Below are positions 1 through 8,745 of a DNA stretch of 35,415 bases, piece after piece. The notes below the pieces were generated by a model. The model was not told where the DNA came from and searched no databases. It saw nothing but the letters and a program-made list of their open reading frames with translations. This DNA is from Sulfonitrofixus sp039714575 (lineage in GTDB: Bacteria > Campylobacterota > Campylobacteria > Campylobacterales > Sulfurimonadaceae). The position numbers and the translations under genes are program-made. The stretch lies in the NCBI GenBank assembly GCA_039714575.1, contig JBDLJE010000014.1:1-35415 (forward strand). The letters are read 5' to 3'. Position 1 is the stretch's first letter; the number at the start of each line of letters is the position of its first letter.

Positions 1-27
1 AAAAATAGCTAGTTATTTATATTACGC

Positions 28-33
28 TATTAT
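28..33 (+). promoter_or_regulatory. Candidate -10 box before the first lipoprotein
   Basis: The hexamer TATTAT lies 25 bases before the start codon of the lipoprotein at 58, in AT-rich DNA. No clear -35 box is visible, which is common for housekeeping promoters in Campylobacterota. The ribosome binding site GGAGAG follows at 48-53. This is an inferred site only. Confidence 0.3.
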
Positions 34-57
34 GAAATAATAAAAACGGAGAGAACA

Positions 58-399
58 ATGAAAAGTATGACAGTATTTACACTTTTAGTATTAGCGTTGT
101 TGACTGCTGGTTGTACACAAGAACAGCAAAACAAGATGAGTCGCGATATTCAGAACTGGACAGGGACAAACGGTGTGTTAGATATTTATGCCGGAGAGAA
201 GTTGGTACAGCGTTTTGTCAAGGTAGATAAGTTGACAACCGGTGTTAGCCGTGATGATGGACAACAGCGTGCATATCGTTATAGTTATGGTTTTTATGAT
301 GAAAATCAAAACTATAAAGTTGATGAAGGTGAAAAAAAACTTTACTTTGAAGTGAGTAATTATACTAATTATGTTTTTTATGAAAATCCACAGTACTAG
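58..399 (+). CDS. Small predicted lipoprotein of unknown function
   Basis: This 113-residue protein starts with a short charged end and a hydrophobic stretch ending in the lipobox LTAGC, so Cys19 is the predicted lipidation site after signal peptidase II cleavage. The mature part is about 95 residues, rich in Tyr, Asn and charged residues. No catalytic motif or known domain could be recognised. The start is supported by GGAGAG at 48-53. It is followed 9 bases later by dapE on the same strand and may be co-transcribed, but no functional link is evident. It is probably anchored in the periplasmic face of a membrane; no Asp at position +2 marks inner-membrane retention (residue 20 is Thr). Confidence 0.75.
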   Translation: MKSMTVFTLLVLALLTAGCTQEQQNKMSRDIQNWTGTNGVLDIYAGEKLVQRFVKVDKLTTGVSRDDGQQRAYRYSYGFYDENQNYKVDEGEKKLYFEVSNYTNYVFYENPQY

Positions 400-408
400 A
401 GAGTCGTC

Positions 409-1503
409 TTGGAACTGATACCACTATTTAAAGAGATACTTCGAGTAAAAAGTGAGACACCCGATGACGGTGGACTGCTTGATTTTGTCACAGAGTACCT
501 TCAGGGGTTTACACCGATTCGTCTGGATAAGAACGGGGTGAAAAACCTCTTTATCTATAAAAAGTTCGGGGAGGGAGAACACCTCTGTTTTGCCGGGCAT
601 GTTGATGTTGTTCCTGCCGGTGAAGGGTGGGACGTTGACCCTTACGGTGCCGTTGAAAAAGATGGGTACATCTATGGGCGTGGAACTCAGGACATGAAGT
701 CAGGTGTTGTGGCTTTTGTACAAGCGGTTCAAGAGACAACAGCGTTTAACGGGACACTTTCGCTTCTGCTTACGTCTGACGAAGAGGGACCGGCGAAACA
801 TGGGACACTGGAGGTCTTGAAGTATCTCGAAGAGAAAAAGATGATGCCAGACGCCTGCATCGTGGCGGAGCCGACGTGTGAAGAACGCTTCGGTGACGCT
901 ATCAAGATAGGCCGTCGCGGTTCTATCAACGGTGTCATTGAAAAACATGGGAAACAGGGACACGCTGCCTACCCTGAAAAAGCGATCAACCCTATCCATA
1001 AAGTAGCACAGGTACTTCACCATATGGCAGGTGTCAATCTGGACGAGGGGGATGAGAACTTTGCACCGAGCAAGTTTGTAGTAACGGATATTCGTGCGGG
1101 TATGGAGGTGACCAATGTCACCCCGGGTAAACTCAAGATGATGTTCAATGTCCGCAACTCTACCAATACCGATCAAAAAACTATAGAAGATTTTGTCCAT
1201 AAGTACTTTTCTGAGATGAACTTTACGCTGAAGCTAGATCAGTCAGCGTATCCGTTTATGACCGACCCCGACACGAAGATCGTACGGACTATTGATGCGG
1301 CTATTGAAAAGGTGACCGGGATCAAGCCCAAGCACTCAACGGCAGGCGGAACATCAGATGCACGCTACATCGCACCTTGCGGTGTTGATGTGATCGAATT
1401 CGGTGTGCGTAATGACACGATCCACGCACCTAATGAGAGAACCACCCCTGAAGAGGTCGAAAAACTTTACAAAGTATTCAAAGAGGTCATTAGCACATAT
1501 TAG
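409..1503 (+). CDS. dapE: Succinyl-diaminopimelate desuccinylase DapE
   Basis: DapE is a cytoplasmic di-zinc M20 peptidase-family enzyme. It hydrolyses N-succinyl-LL-diaminopimelate to LL-diaminopimelate and succinate in the lysine and peptidoglycan pathway. The 364-residue length fits the family. Visible metal and catalytic motifs are GHVDVVP (His64, Asp66), GRGTQDMKSG (Asp95), TSDEEG (Glu125, Glu126), AEPT (Glu154) and a C-terminal TIHAPNE. The GGTSDARYI segment near residue 314 is typical of DapE rather than of general carboxypeptidases. The start is a TTG at 409, chosen because the family begins just before the 'LFKEILRVKSETPDDGG' segment and AGAGAG lies upstream. It ends 7 bases from the convergent ATPase-GNAT gene. 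Confidence 0.93.
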   Translation: MELIPLFKEILRVKSETPDDGGLLDFVTEYLQGFTPIRLDKNGVKNLFIYKKFGEGEHLCFAGHVDVVPAGEGWDVDPYGAVEKDGYIYGRGTQDMKSGVVAFVQAVQETTAFNGTLSLLLTSDEEGPAKHGTLEVLKYLEEKKMMPDACIVAEPTCEERFGDAIKIGRRGSINGVIEKHGKQGHAAYPEKAINPIHKVAQVLHHMAGVNLDEGDENFAPSKFVVTDIRAGMEVTNVTPGKLKMMFNVRNSTNTDQKTIEDFVHKYFSEMNFTLKLDQSAYPFMTDPDTKIVRTIDAAIEKVTGIKPKHSTAGGTSDARYIAPCGVDVIEFGVRNDTIHAPNERTTPEEVEKLYKVFKEVISTY

Positions 1504-1510
1504 AGATACT

Positions 1511-2947
1511 CTAGAGTGAATTGATCCGCTCTTCGTCTTCACCTATAAACGTATTCATTTCCTGTGCATTTTTTGAGTAGTAGACCAACTGCTCTTCATC
1601 CACACTTTTACTGTTTTTGCGCTGCAGCCGCAAATAGTCCTCACTCTCATAATAGGCAAACAAGACGCCGCTATAGAAGAAACCGTGGGTATTGAGCAGT
1701 GCGATCACCTTATCGATATTGATGATACGGTGAAGGTTGATGTCGGCATACAGCATATCGCAGTGCTCTTTTTGCAGGTCCGTCAGAATATCCATCAGCT
1801 CTCTCTCTTCTATCACCGCTTCGATCCGGATGTAGCCCAGACCCAGCTGGCCGTTAATACGGTGGGTGATGGCATCACGAACACAGTGCGGCGGTGTCAT
1901 GTCGCAGATCTCGATGGCGATCTCATCGTATACCTTTTGTATCTGTTTGCCGTATATGTTTGAGTGGGCATGCTGACAGCGGCGCTTGTCAAAGAGCAGG
2001 TAGGCGATGAGGACACCACTGCGCTGCGGGGTTTGAATACTGTGTTCGATCTGCGTCTCTGAGGGGACTTGTCCCAGGACAATGGCGCACTCGGTCATGC
2101 CGTGCGTAATGTTGGCTTTTTGGCTGTAGGGGTGCAGCATGATCGCTTCACCGTAGATGGCATCATATCCCAGCCGCTTGGCTTCGAAGATGATAAAATC
2201 GAACATCCTGTTCATGATCCCCATGCCCTTGTATCGCGGGTCGACAGTGGCGACAGCGATCTCGGCGATGTTGGAGTAGGGGGCACGTACCAGGGCAAAG
2301 TGACCGACGATCTCATTTTGGTAGAGCGCCACGATGGAGTGAACGTCTCCTTTTTCATTGGCTTTTCGAACCTCCTGGGGCTCATAAAAGAGATGTTTAT
2401 AGTAGGTGTAGTCGTAGTTTTTATAGATCAGCTTGGCAATACTGTCGCCGTCACCGGTCACAAAAGCCCGAACATTAAGCTGCTGCATGACCTCTGTTTT
2501 GTCAAGCGGCTCTTCGCTGATGACCTGATTGGTCTTGATGTCAAAACATTTGTCGAACATCTGTATGAGGGTGAAACGTTTTCCGCCATCAGGCAGGGAT
2601 GTAAAGTAGAAACGGTCGACGAGATCGTAGATACGGTAAAATCCTTTCTTGTGGTCGGCACTGTGATCGATAGGTTCGCTGAGATAACGGCTGAAGTCAA
2701 AAGGTGTGCCTCTGTCTTCGACTTCGATCTTGAGTTGACAACTGTAGATATAGTAGTAGACGGTGATATCGATCTCATAGTCGCGTTCATACGCATGTTC
2801 AAGGACATTCTCTATGAGCTGCATCAAGGCCTCTTCCAAGGGAGAGAGGTCTGAGACGGGGAGGCGCTCTTTGAGGTAGGTAAAGGTGTGATAGATCAGT
2901 CTGCTGTCTGCTGTATTGGTGATCTTAAGCGAGATCTCGTCACGCAT
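1511..2947 (-). CDS. HATPase-GNAT fusion protein (anti-sigma-like ATPase plus acetyltransferase)
   Basis: This 478-residue protein joins two domains. Residues 1-130 look like a small GHKL ATPase of the RsbW/SpoIIAB anti-sigma type, with an N box around LIENVLEHAY (Asn47) and a G1 box EDRGTPFD (Asp78). Residues 158-295 look like a GNAT acetyltransferase, with the acetyl-CoA motif VDPRYKGMGIMNRMF at 235-249. Residues 300-478 form a third region that was not recognised. No membrane segment is seen, so it is probably cytoplasmic. Its start overlaps the stop of the amidohydrolase by 8 bases (2940-2947), suggesting translational coupling. The substrate is unknown; a role in regulation is inferred from the ATPase half only. 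Confidence 0.8.
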   Translation of the reverse strand: MRDEISLKITNTADSRLIYHTFTYLKERLPVSDLSPLEEALMQLIENVLEHAYERDYEIDITVYYYIYSCQLKIEVEDRGTPFDFSRYLSEPIDHSADHKKGFYRIYDLVDRFYFTSLPDGGKRFTLIQMFDKCFDIKTNQVISEEPLDKTEVMQQLNVRAFVTGDGDSIAKLIYKNYDYTYYKHLFYEPQEVRKANEKGDVHSIVALYQNEIVGHFALVRAPYSNIAEIAVATVDPRYKGMGIMNRMFDFIIFEAKRLGYDAIYGEAIMLHPYSQKANITHGMTECAIVLGQVPSETQIEHSIQTPQRSGVLIAYLLFDKRRCQHAHSNIYGKQIQKVYDEIAIEICDMTPPHCVRDAITHRINGQLGLGYIRIEAVIEERELMDILTDLQKEHCDMLYADINLHRIINIDKVIALLNTHGFFYSGVLFAYYESEDYLRLQRKNSKSVDEEQLVYYSKNAQEMNTFIGEDEERINSL

Positions 2948-4130
2948 CTTGCATCGCTTCTATGGCGGTAAGTGCCATGATCTTCATGCCGTACTGCAGG
3001 GCATCGTCATCCACGTCAAAACGGGCGTTGTGCTGCGAAACGCAGGTGCCTTTTTCAGGGTTGCAGGTGCCAAGACGAAAAAATGCACCGGGAACGATCT
3101 CCAAGTAGCGTCCAAAGTCCTCGCCGCCCATGACCGGGTCAAGAAGGTCTATGGTCCGCTCTTGACCGATGACCTTCTCTGCAGAACGCCGTAACAGGTC
3201 GACCATACTGTTGTCGTTACACACTTCGGGCGAGCCGAACGCATACTCAAACGTATAGTCTGCATGCATTGTTCTGGTGATCCCCTGCAGTGAGATCTCC
3301 ATCATCTTTGGAATGGAGTGGCGGACGTCATGGTTGACGGTCCGTACCGTCCCGCAGAGTTTGACATAGTCGCAGATGATGTTGGCCGCTTTGCCGCCTT
3401 CAATGGTACCAAGCGAGATAACGGCAGGGTGCAGCGGGTCGATCTGACGGGAGACGATGTGGTTGAGTGAATTAACCGCCATCGAGGTGACCAAGATAGC
3501 ATCAACCCCCTCGTGCGGCCGCGCACCGTGTGAACTTTTTCCAAAGACTTCGATGGTAAAGGTGTCTGCAGAAGCGAGCATGACCCCATGCTTATACCCG
3601 ATCTCTCCGGTGTTGAGGTAAGGGTAGGCGTGCAGTCCGAAGATAGCTTTGACATTCTCCAGGGCTCCGTCTTCGATCATCTGTGAACTTCCTCCCTCTG
3701 TGATCTCTTCTGCCGGTTGAAAGATGAAACGGACATTGTTGTGAAGCTGTGATCTGACCTGTACCATCGCAAGCGCCGTTCCCAGCAAGATAGCCGTGTG
3801 CGAATCGTGACCGCAGGCATGCATGATCCCCGGTCTGCGCGAAGCGTAAGGTGCACTGCTCTGCTCCTCGATAGGCAGGGCGTCAATATCGGCCCGCAGC
3901 GCTACAAAAGGTTTTGTACTGTCAACGATCAGCTCAGCGACAAGACCATAATGGTCTTTATAGGTCGTCACCTTGAGACCCGCTTTTTCCAAAAGAGCTT
4001 TAAGCAGGGCGGTCGTCTCTTTCTCATGGGCGGAGAGTTCAGGATGTTTATGGAGCTGCTGACGCAACGCTATAACATCGCTGTTAATACTGTCTATAAT
4101 TGAAAAGAGCTGTTCATTCAAGTTTGGCAT
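2940..4130 (-). CDS. M20 family amidohydrolase (hippurate hydrolase / N-acyl-amino-acid hydrolase type)
   Basis: This 396-residue enzyme belongs to the M20D amidohydrolases, which cleave N-acyl amino acids such as hippurate, N-acetyl amino acids or N-acyl-diaminopimelate. Visible motifs are ALRADIDALPI (74-87), MHACGHDSH with metal ligands Cys106 and His108, FQPAEE (Glu141/Glu142), GLHAYP (His167), SSHGARPHEG in the lid domain, and MGGEDFGRY near the C terminus. There is no signal peptide, so it acts in the cytoplasm. The start has the binding site GGAG 8 bases upstream on the minus strand. It heads a two-gene minus-strand unit with the ATPase-GNAT gene. It resembles HipO of Campylobacter, but the substrate cannot be read from sequence. 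Confidence 0.88.
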   Translation of the reverse strand: MPNLNEQLFSIIDSINSDVIALRQQLHKHPELSAHEKETTALLKALLEKAGLKVTTYKDHYGLVAELIVDSTKPFVALRADIDALPIEEQSSAPYASRRPGIMHACGHDSHTAILLGTALAMVQVRSQLHNNVRFIFQPAEEITEGGSSQMIEDGALENVKAIFGLHAYPYLNTGEIGYKHGVMLASADTFTIEVFGKSSHGARPHEGVDAILVTSMAVNSLNHIVSRQIDPLHPAVISLGTIEGGKAANIICDYVKLCGTVRTVNHDVRHSIPKMMEISLQGITRTMHADYTFEYAFGSPEVCNDNSMVDLLRRSAEKVIGQERTIDLLDPVMGGEDFGRYLEIVPGAFFRLGTCNPEKGTCVSQHNARFDVDDDALQYGMKIMALTAIEAMQDA

Positions 4131-4147
4131 GTATACTCCTTTACTTT

Positions 4148-4153
4148 ATTATA
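4148..4153 (-). promoter_or_regulatory. Candidate -10 box for the amidohydrolase gene
   Basis: Read on the minus strand, the hexamer is a perfect TATAAT 17 bases before the start codon at 4130. The implied leader would be only about 10 bases long, which is short for the binding site at about 4135-4139. The assignment is therefore tentative. Confidence 0.3.
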
Positions 4154-4197
4154 GAGCAGAATCTCTAAAAAAGCGAGAAGTATTATCCCGCATTTGG

Positions 4198-4203
4198 TAC
4201 AAT
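4198..4203 (+). promoter_or_regulatory. Candidate -10 box for the thioredoxin-like/ridA pair
   Basis: TACAAT lies 25 bases before the ATG at 4229 in the 98-base divergent gap, followed by an AAGGA ribosome binding site. No convincing -35 element is visible. Confidence 0.35.
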
Positions 4204-4228
4204 AACATTAATATTCATAAGGAATTTA

Positions 4229-4657
4229 ATGCGTATATTACTGTTTATGACACTGTTCATAGGTTCACTGTTCGCCGGCGGGATAGAGTGGAACGATAGC
4301 TTTGAAGCAGCAAAAGCCAAAGCCCAAAAAGAGGACAGGATCATCTACGCTGTGATCTCATCAGAGACGTGCCGATGGTGCCGTAAACTCGAAGCTGAAA
4401 CACTCAAAGATAAAAAGATAGTTGAAAAGCTAAACACTAAGTTTTCAGCAGTGGCCTTGACACGCGACAAAGACAAATACCCGCCGTGTCTGAAGGCCAA
4501 GATGGTACCGATGAGCTACTTTTTAACACCGGAGGGAAGGGTACTGTACAGTGTCCCCGGATACTGGAACGAAGAAGATTACCTTTCGATCATGGGTGAT
4601 GTAGAGCGAAAATATAAAAAACAGAGATCAATACAATCAAAAATCAAGGGACAATAG
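4229..4657 (+). CDS. Exported thioredoxin-fold protein with CRWC motif
   Basis: The 142-residue protein begins with a signal peptide (residues 1-16, ending LFAGG), so it is predicted to be periplasmic. The rest resembles the thioredoxin_7/DUF255-like group: 'ISSETCRWCRKLEAETL' carries the redox pair Cys48-Arg-Trp-Cys51, followed by 'VPMSYFLTPEGRVLYSVPGYW', which contains the conserved cis-Pro region. A third cysteine lies in PPCLKAK. Such proteins reduce or isomerise disulfides in exported proteins or assist cytochrome c and Sox maturation; which applies here is unknown. Its stop codon is directly followed by the ridA start at 4658. Confidence 0.8.
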   Translation: MRILLFMTLFIGSLFAGGIEWNDSFEAAKAKAQKEDRIIYAVISSETCRWCRKLEAETLKDKKIVEKLNTKFSAVALTRDKDKYPPCLKAKMVPMSYFLTPEGRVLYSVPGYWNEEDYLSIMGDVERKYKKQRSIQSKIKGQ

Positions 4658-5032
4658 ATGGAATTTGTAGCAACAGACAAGGCACCGGCGGCGATAGGCC
4701 CATACTCACAGGCAGTTAAAGTAAACGGCCTGGTCTACACCTCGGGACAGATCGCGCTCCGCCCTGACGGCACAATGATAGAAGATGATGTTGTTTTGCA
4801 GACAGAGCAGGTCTTTGAGAACCTCCGGGCTGTATTGGCAGAAGCCGGTTCATCGCTGGAGAGGGTTGTTAAAGTAATGGCTTTTGTTGCCGATATTAAT
4901 GATTTTGTAACGGTCAATGAGATCTATGCGAAGGCTTTTGGCGACCATAAACCGGCACGTTCTCTTGTCGCTGCCAAGACCTTGCCTAAAAATGCTCTGG
5001 TGGAGATCGAAGTCATCGCACTTTGCGACTGA
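4658..5032 (+). CDS. ridA: RidA family reactive imine deaminase
   Basis: RidA proteins form trimers and hydrolyse reactive enamines and imines such as 2-aminoacrylate, made by PLP enzymes, protecting metabolism in the cytoplasm. The 124-residue length matches the family. Signature segments are APAAIGPYSQAV (residues 9-20), 'LVYTSGQIALRPDG', and the C-terminal 'RSLVAAKTLPKNALVEIEVIAL', where Arg101 is the conserved substrate-carboxylate binder and Glu follows. It starts immediately after the thioredoxin-like gene with no gap, so the two are very likely co-transcribed. It converges on the hybrid kinase gene with a single base between the stop codons, so there is no room for a separate terminator. 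Confidence 0.92.
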   Translation: MEFVATDKAPAAIGPYSQAVKVNGLVYTSGQIALRPDGTMIEDDVVLQTEQVFENLRAVLAEAGSSLERVVKVMAFVADINDFVTVNEIYAKAFGDHKPARSLVAAKTLPKNALVEIEVIALCD

Positions 5033-5033
5033 C

Positions 5034-8000
5034 CTAGGCGTTGCTCTCCAACCACGCCGTTAGCTGCATCATATCGATCTCTATCTTCTCAACTTCCTCA
5101 AGATAGTTCATCTCTTTGTGCTCTTTTGCTGCTTGTTCAAGCTCTTTGGCGACTTGATGAATGTTTTCAAGACGCAAGTTGCCTGCAGCACCATTGATCT
5201 GATGAAGAGAGGTATATAGAAGCTCGTAATCTTTCTGTGCAGCAGCTTGTTTGACATCCTGGAGAGTATCAACGGCGGAATCCAGAAATGCCTGCAAAAG
5301 CTGGATGACGATCTCTTGAGGGAATCCTGTCTTCTCCTGCATCGTTTGAACGATGGCATCTGCTTGCTCTATCGGTGTTGCTTCAGGGCTGTCAGAGGCA
5401 TCGGTATGGGTGTAGAATGACAAGATCCGATCGAGTTCATTAAACTCTATAGGTTTACCGAGGTAGTCATCCATCCCCATCTGTATATATTTGTCGCGAT
5501 CTTCCTGCATCGCGTTTGCGGTCAGAGCGATGATAGGGGTTGCGAGCCCTTCTTCTCTTAAGATCTTTGTCGCTTCTATGCCGTCCATATGCGGCATATT
5601 GATGTCCATAAAGATCAGGTCGTAATGTTTATGCAGTGCACTGGAAACCGCTTCTTTACCATCAAGTGCAAAGTCTACACGTATCTGATAAGCTTTAAAG
5701 AGCTCTTCCATCAGCATTCGGTTGACCTCATAATCTTCTGCGACCAACACGGAGAGACCTTCATAGTTCGATACACGGTTAAGCAGAGTAGAATGTTCCA
5801 ATGCAGGGTGAATAGTCGTCTTATCGCATTTTGGAAGCTCCAGTTCAAAGTAGAAACGGCTTCCTTCACCCTCTTGACTCTCAACCTGGATCGTTGACCC
5901 CATCAGATGAACAAGGTTTGTGCAGATAGTAAGTCCTAAACCGGTTCCGCCGAACTTTCTTGCCGTAGAGATATCGACCTGTGAAAAAGGTTCAAAAATC
6001 GTATTGATCTTCTCTTCAGCAATACCGATACCGGTGTCTATTACATTAAAACGAAGTCTCTGTTGCAAGTCGGTATCTTCCAAGCACTCTATTTTAAAGT
6101 GAACTTTTCCATGAACAGGCGTAAACTTAATGGCATTGCTTAAGAAGTTGATAATGACCTGTTGTGTTCTGACCGGGTCCATACTTAAACACTCACTGAC
6201 CGTCGGATCAATAGCGTACTCGTAATCAATGTCTTTTTGAAAGGCAGTTGCTTTAAGGAGGTCAAATGTTGTCTTAAACTCTCTATGCGGATCGACAGGA
6301 ACCGATTCGATATGCAGTTTCTTGTTCTGGATCTTGGACAGATCTAAGATGTCGTTAATGATCTCGAGCAGCAGCTTGGAGGAGGAGTGAATGGTGTTGA
6401 CATAATTACGCTGTTTAGGGTTTAGCTCTGTCTGGCTGAGAAGTTCGCCAAAGCCGAGGATCCCGTTCATCGGTGTACGGATCTCATGGCTCATGTTGGC
6501 TAAGAAGAGACTTTTAAAGGCTTCTGCCTCTTCGGCCTTGATCCGTGCTTTCTCAATGTCGGTAATATCACTGAGGGTAAAGACGGCATAGCTGTCATCA
6601 TCCCATAAAAACTCTTTTATCCCTATTGAAAAGATGACTTCGTTGGCATCCTTATCGAGCATGACCGCTTTATGGATATGCTTTTTGTCCTCTAAAATAT
6701 CCTTAAACCACAAACGGCTTTGTGTTGATTTTTTCAAATAGCCTTCTCTTTCGATAAAGAGTTCGCTTGGACAGAGGTGTTTGTGTGAGAACTCGGCCAG
6801 ATCGGTATAATCGAACAGCTTGAAGAACTTGGCATTCATCTCGATCAGTTCACCGTTTTTTGAGATCATGATGATGTTTTCTGAAGAGTTGATAATGCTG
6901 TCGACAAAATATTTCTCTTTGAGCACTTCGTTTTGCGTCTGGATCAGCGGGGTGATGTCCTGACGTATGCCGATGTATTCTGTGATCAGGCCGTCTTCAC
7001 CAAAGATGGGAAGGATAAACGATTTCACATAATAGGTGCTGCCGTCTTTTCGCAGGTTCTTGATCTCCGATTCCCAGATTTTTCCACTTTTGATCGTCAG
7101 CCAGAGGTTTTTGAATACGATTTTCTCAGTATCGGGGTGGCGGATAATATTATGGTTCTTCCCGAGCAGTTCATTACGACTGTAGCCGCTTAATTGACAA
7201 AACTTGTCGTTGGCGTAGGTGATGATGCCGTATCGATCGGTCTTGGAGACGACCAGGGTTGTATCGATCGATGCTTTATACTGCTCCAGTAGTTTTTCTG
7301 CCTGAGTCAGTTTCTGCTCTTTGTCCCGCAGGTCGGAAGCGATCTTGTCGAGCAGATGCAGCGCAGCAACAGAGGTCAGGTTCGCCTCTTCTTCCTGCTC
7401 TGATCTATACGGCTGCGGCTGCTGTTGAAGATGGCTCTTTTCGCTAAGCGTTAAGACCGTTGTTGTTATATTGAGCAGTTCGCCATGTAGAGATGATGCA
7501 TAAAACTCTCCATAGGTAAAAAAACCGGCTGTTTTGGCAATGGTGTTGAAGGGTTTGAACTCATACTCTTCGAGCTTCTTGGAGAGAAAGGCTTTTCGTG
7601 CCGAACAGGAGTAGATAAAAATAGCTTCGACCGGCTCTTTGGCCAAAGTGTCATATGTCTGTTCTGATGTCGTGTAGAACTGGGATTCGCTTACCATTCC
7701 GAACCTGACACTCTGTCCCTGCGGCATATCTCCGGCAAAGATGATGGAGCCGTCTTCGAGTTTTGCGATCATCGAACGTGCACTGTAGGCACCGTCGTTT
7801 TCATGTATCAGCGGAAATTCGATCGTAGATGCGGGGATCTTCGTCACGACATCATCTCCAAGATAGTCACGGTAGATATCCAGGATCGGCCGGTGGTCTA
7901 TCTCATAAACACGGTTGCCCTCTGACCTTGTAATGACCATCTTTTTACCGATCGGCTGCCAGCTTAGGTTGTAGTTTTGATTGACGATCAAGGTGTCTGA

Positions 8001-8543
8001 CTCTAAAGTAACTGCCACGCCGCCTTGTTCAAACACTTTGTCATTATAGACTGTGTAGGTATGTTCAAACGTCATCAGGTCTCCGGCCATACCTCCGGCG
8101 ATCGGGAATTTACGTTTGCACATCTTGGTAAAGCCGTTGATAAGCATGTCACCGTTGTGCTGCAGACCGTCTGCAAAGAGAATGGCCGCTTTGGTATCGG
8201 CACTGACAATGTCTCTGCCTAAGGCTTCTCCAACCTTTTGGCTGTCAGGGGAGATCGCGTAGGATGACTTGATGGTGATGTCGTCAAAGAGGCTAAAACT
8301 GAGAAGGGTCTCTTTTTCAAGCATGAGTCCATCGGCTATTTCACCTGCTGTCGTTGTACCGATCAGGGTAGCCTGGGGAAGCAGTTTATGTACCAAGGCA
8401 CTTATCTCTTCAAGAAAGACTTTGTCTATCACAGAGCTGAAGAGCTGAATAAGTACGGATTCGCGGTAGGATGAGATCTGGTTATTTTCGATAAAGACCT
8501 CAAGCTCTTCCGCGGAACAATAGAGATGATTTAGAAGTTTCAT
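5034..8543 (-). CDS. FIST-PAS-PAS hybrid sensor histidine kinase with receiver and Hpt domains
   Basis: This 1169-residue protein has, in order: a FIST sensor domain (about 1-370), a coiled coil (about 395-420), two PAS domains (about 425-540 and 545-665), a HisKA domain with phospho-acceptor His686 in NMSHEIRTPMNG, an HATPase with N box INFLSNAIKF, G1 DTGIGI and G2 GGTGLGLTI, a receiver with phospho-acceptor Asp980 in FMDINMPHMDG, and a C-terminal Hpt with His1114 in LHQINGAAGNL. No membrane segment is present, so it senses a cytoplasmic signal; FIST domains are thought to bind small ligands such as amino acids. The complete internal phosphorelay implies an unlinked response-regulator partner. 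The start has only a weak, distant AAGG binding site. Confidence 0.9.
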   Translation of the reverse strand: MKLLNHLYCSAEELEVFIENNQISSYRESVLIQLFSSVIDKVFLEEISALVHKLLPQATLIGTTTAGEIADGLMLEKETLLSFSLFDDITIKSSYAISPDSQKVGEALGRDIVSADTKAAILFADGLQHNGDMLINGFTKMCKRKFPIAGGMAGDLMTFEHTYTVYNDKVFEQGGVAVTLESDTLIVNQNYNLSWQPIGKKMVITRSEGNRVYEIDHRPILDIYRDYLGDDVVTKIPASTIEFPLIHENDGAYSARSMIAKLEDGSIIFAGDMPQGQSVRFGMVSESQFYTTSEQTYDTLAKEPVEAIFIYSCSARKAFLSKKLEEYEFKPFNTIAKTAGFFTYGEFYASSLHGELLNITTTVLTLSEKSHLQQQPQPYRSEQEEEANLTSVAALHLLDKIASDLRDKEQKLTQAEKLLEQYKASIDTTLVVSKTDRYGIITYANDKFCQLSGYSRNELLGKNHNIIRHPDTEKIVFKNLWLTIKSGKIWESEIKNLRKDGSTYYVKSFILPIFGEDGLITEYIGIRQDITPLIQTQNEVLKEKYFVDSIINSSENIIMISKNGELIEMNAKFFKLFDYTDLAEFSHKHLCPSELFIEREGYLKKSTQSRLWFKDILEDKKHIHKAVMLDKDANEVIFSIGIKEFLWDDDSYAVFTLSDITDIEKARIKAEEAEAFKSLFLANMSHEIRTPMNGILGFGELLSQTELNPKQRNYVNTIHSSSKLLLEIINDILDLSKIQNKKLHIESVPVDPHREFKTTFDLLKATAFQKDIDYEYAIDPTVSECLSMDPVRTQQVIINFLSNAIKFTPVHGKVHFKIECLEDTDLQQRLRFNVIDTGIGIAEEKINTIFEPFSQVDISTARKFGGTGLGLTICTNLVHLMGSTIQVESQEGEGSRFYFELELPKCDKTTIHPALEHSTLLNRVSNYEGLSVLVAEDYEVNRMLMEELFKAYQIRVDFALDGKEAVSSALHKHYDLIFMDINMPHMDGIEATKILREEGLATPIIALTANAMQEDRDKYIQMGMDDYLGKPIEFNELDRILSFYTHTDASDSPEATPIEQADAIVQTMQEKTGFPQEIVIQLLQAFLDSAVDTLQDVKQAAAQKDYELLYTSLHQINGAAGNLRLENIHQVAKELEQAAKEHKEMNYLEEVEKIEIDMMQLTAWLESNA

Positions 8544-8577
8544 TACGTAACTGAACCTTGTTTATAAATGACGAAAA

Positions 8578-8583
8578 ATTATA
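8578..8583 (-). promoter_or_regulatory. Candidate -10 box for the hybrid kinase gene
   Basis: A perfect TATAAT on the minus strand lies 34 bases before the kinase start codon, giving a plausible leader of about 28 bases. No clear -35 box is visible. Confidence 0.4.
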
Positions 8584-8739
8584 GAGTTGACATCCATCTG
8601 TTTTGGAAATCTAAAATATTATTGATTCAGTATAACTTGAGTTTATAGATTAAGCGAAATCATAAGGTAGAAAATGACACTTTTTTTTCTTTGTGTTACC
8701 CTCCTGTGCACGAACCACTGCATAATTGTGTCAAATTAT

Positions 8740-8745
8740 TATAAT
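8740..8745 (+). promoter_or_regulatory. Candidate -10 box upstream of the haem HD-GYP gene
   Basis: A perfect TATAAT lies 134 bases before the ATG at 8880. If used, the transcript would carry a leader of about 128 bases. The closer TAAAAT at 8859-8864 would leave almost no leader. The choice cannot be settled from sequence. Confidence 0.3.

Noticed and set aside
700..1200. 166-codon minus-strand frame inside dapE
   Set aside because: dapE motifs cover the whole stretch on the other strand; the shadow has no known motif or binding site.
2069..2854. 261-codon open frame on the plus strand, antisense to the ATPase-GNAT gene
   Set aside because: The minus-strand frame has clear ATPase and GNAT motifs; the plus-strand translation shows no recognisable domain and is a codon-bias shadow.
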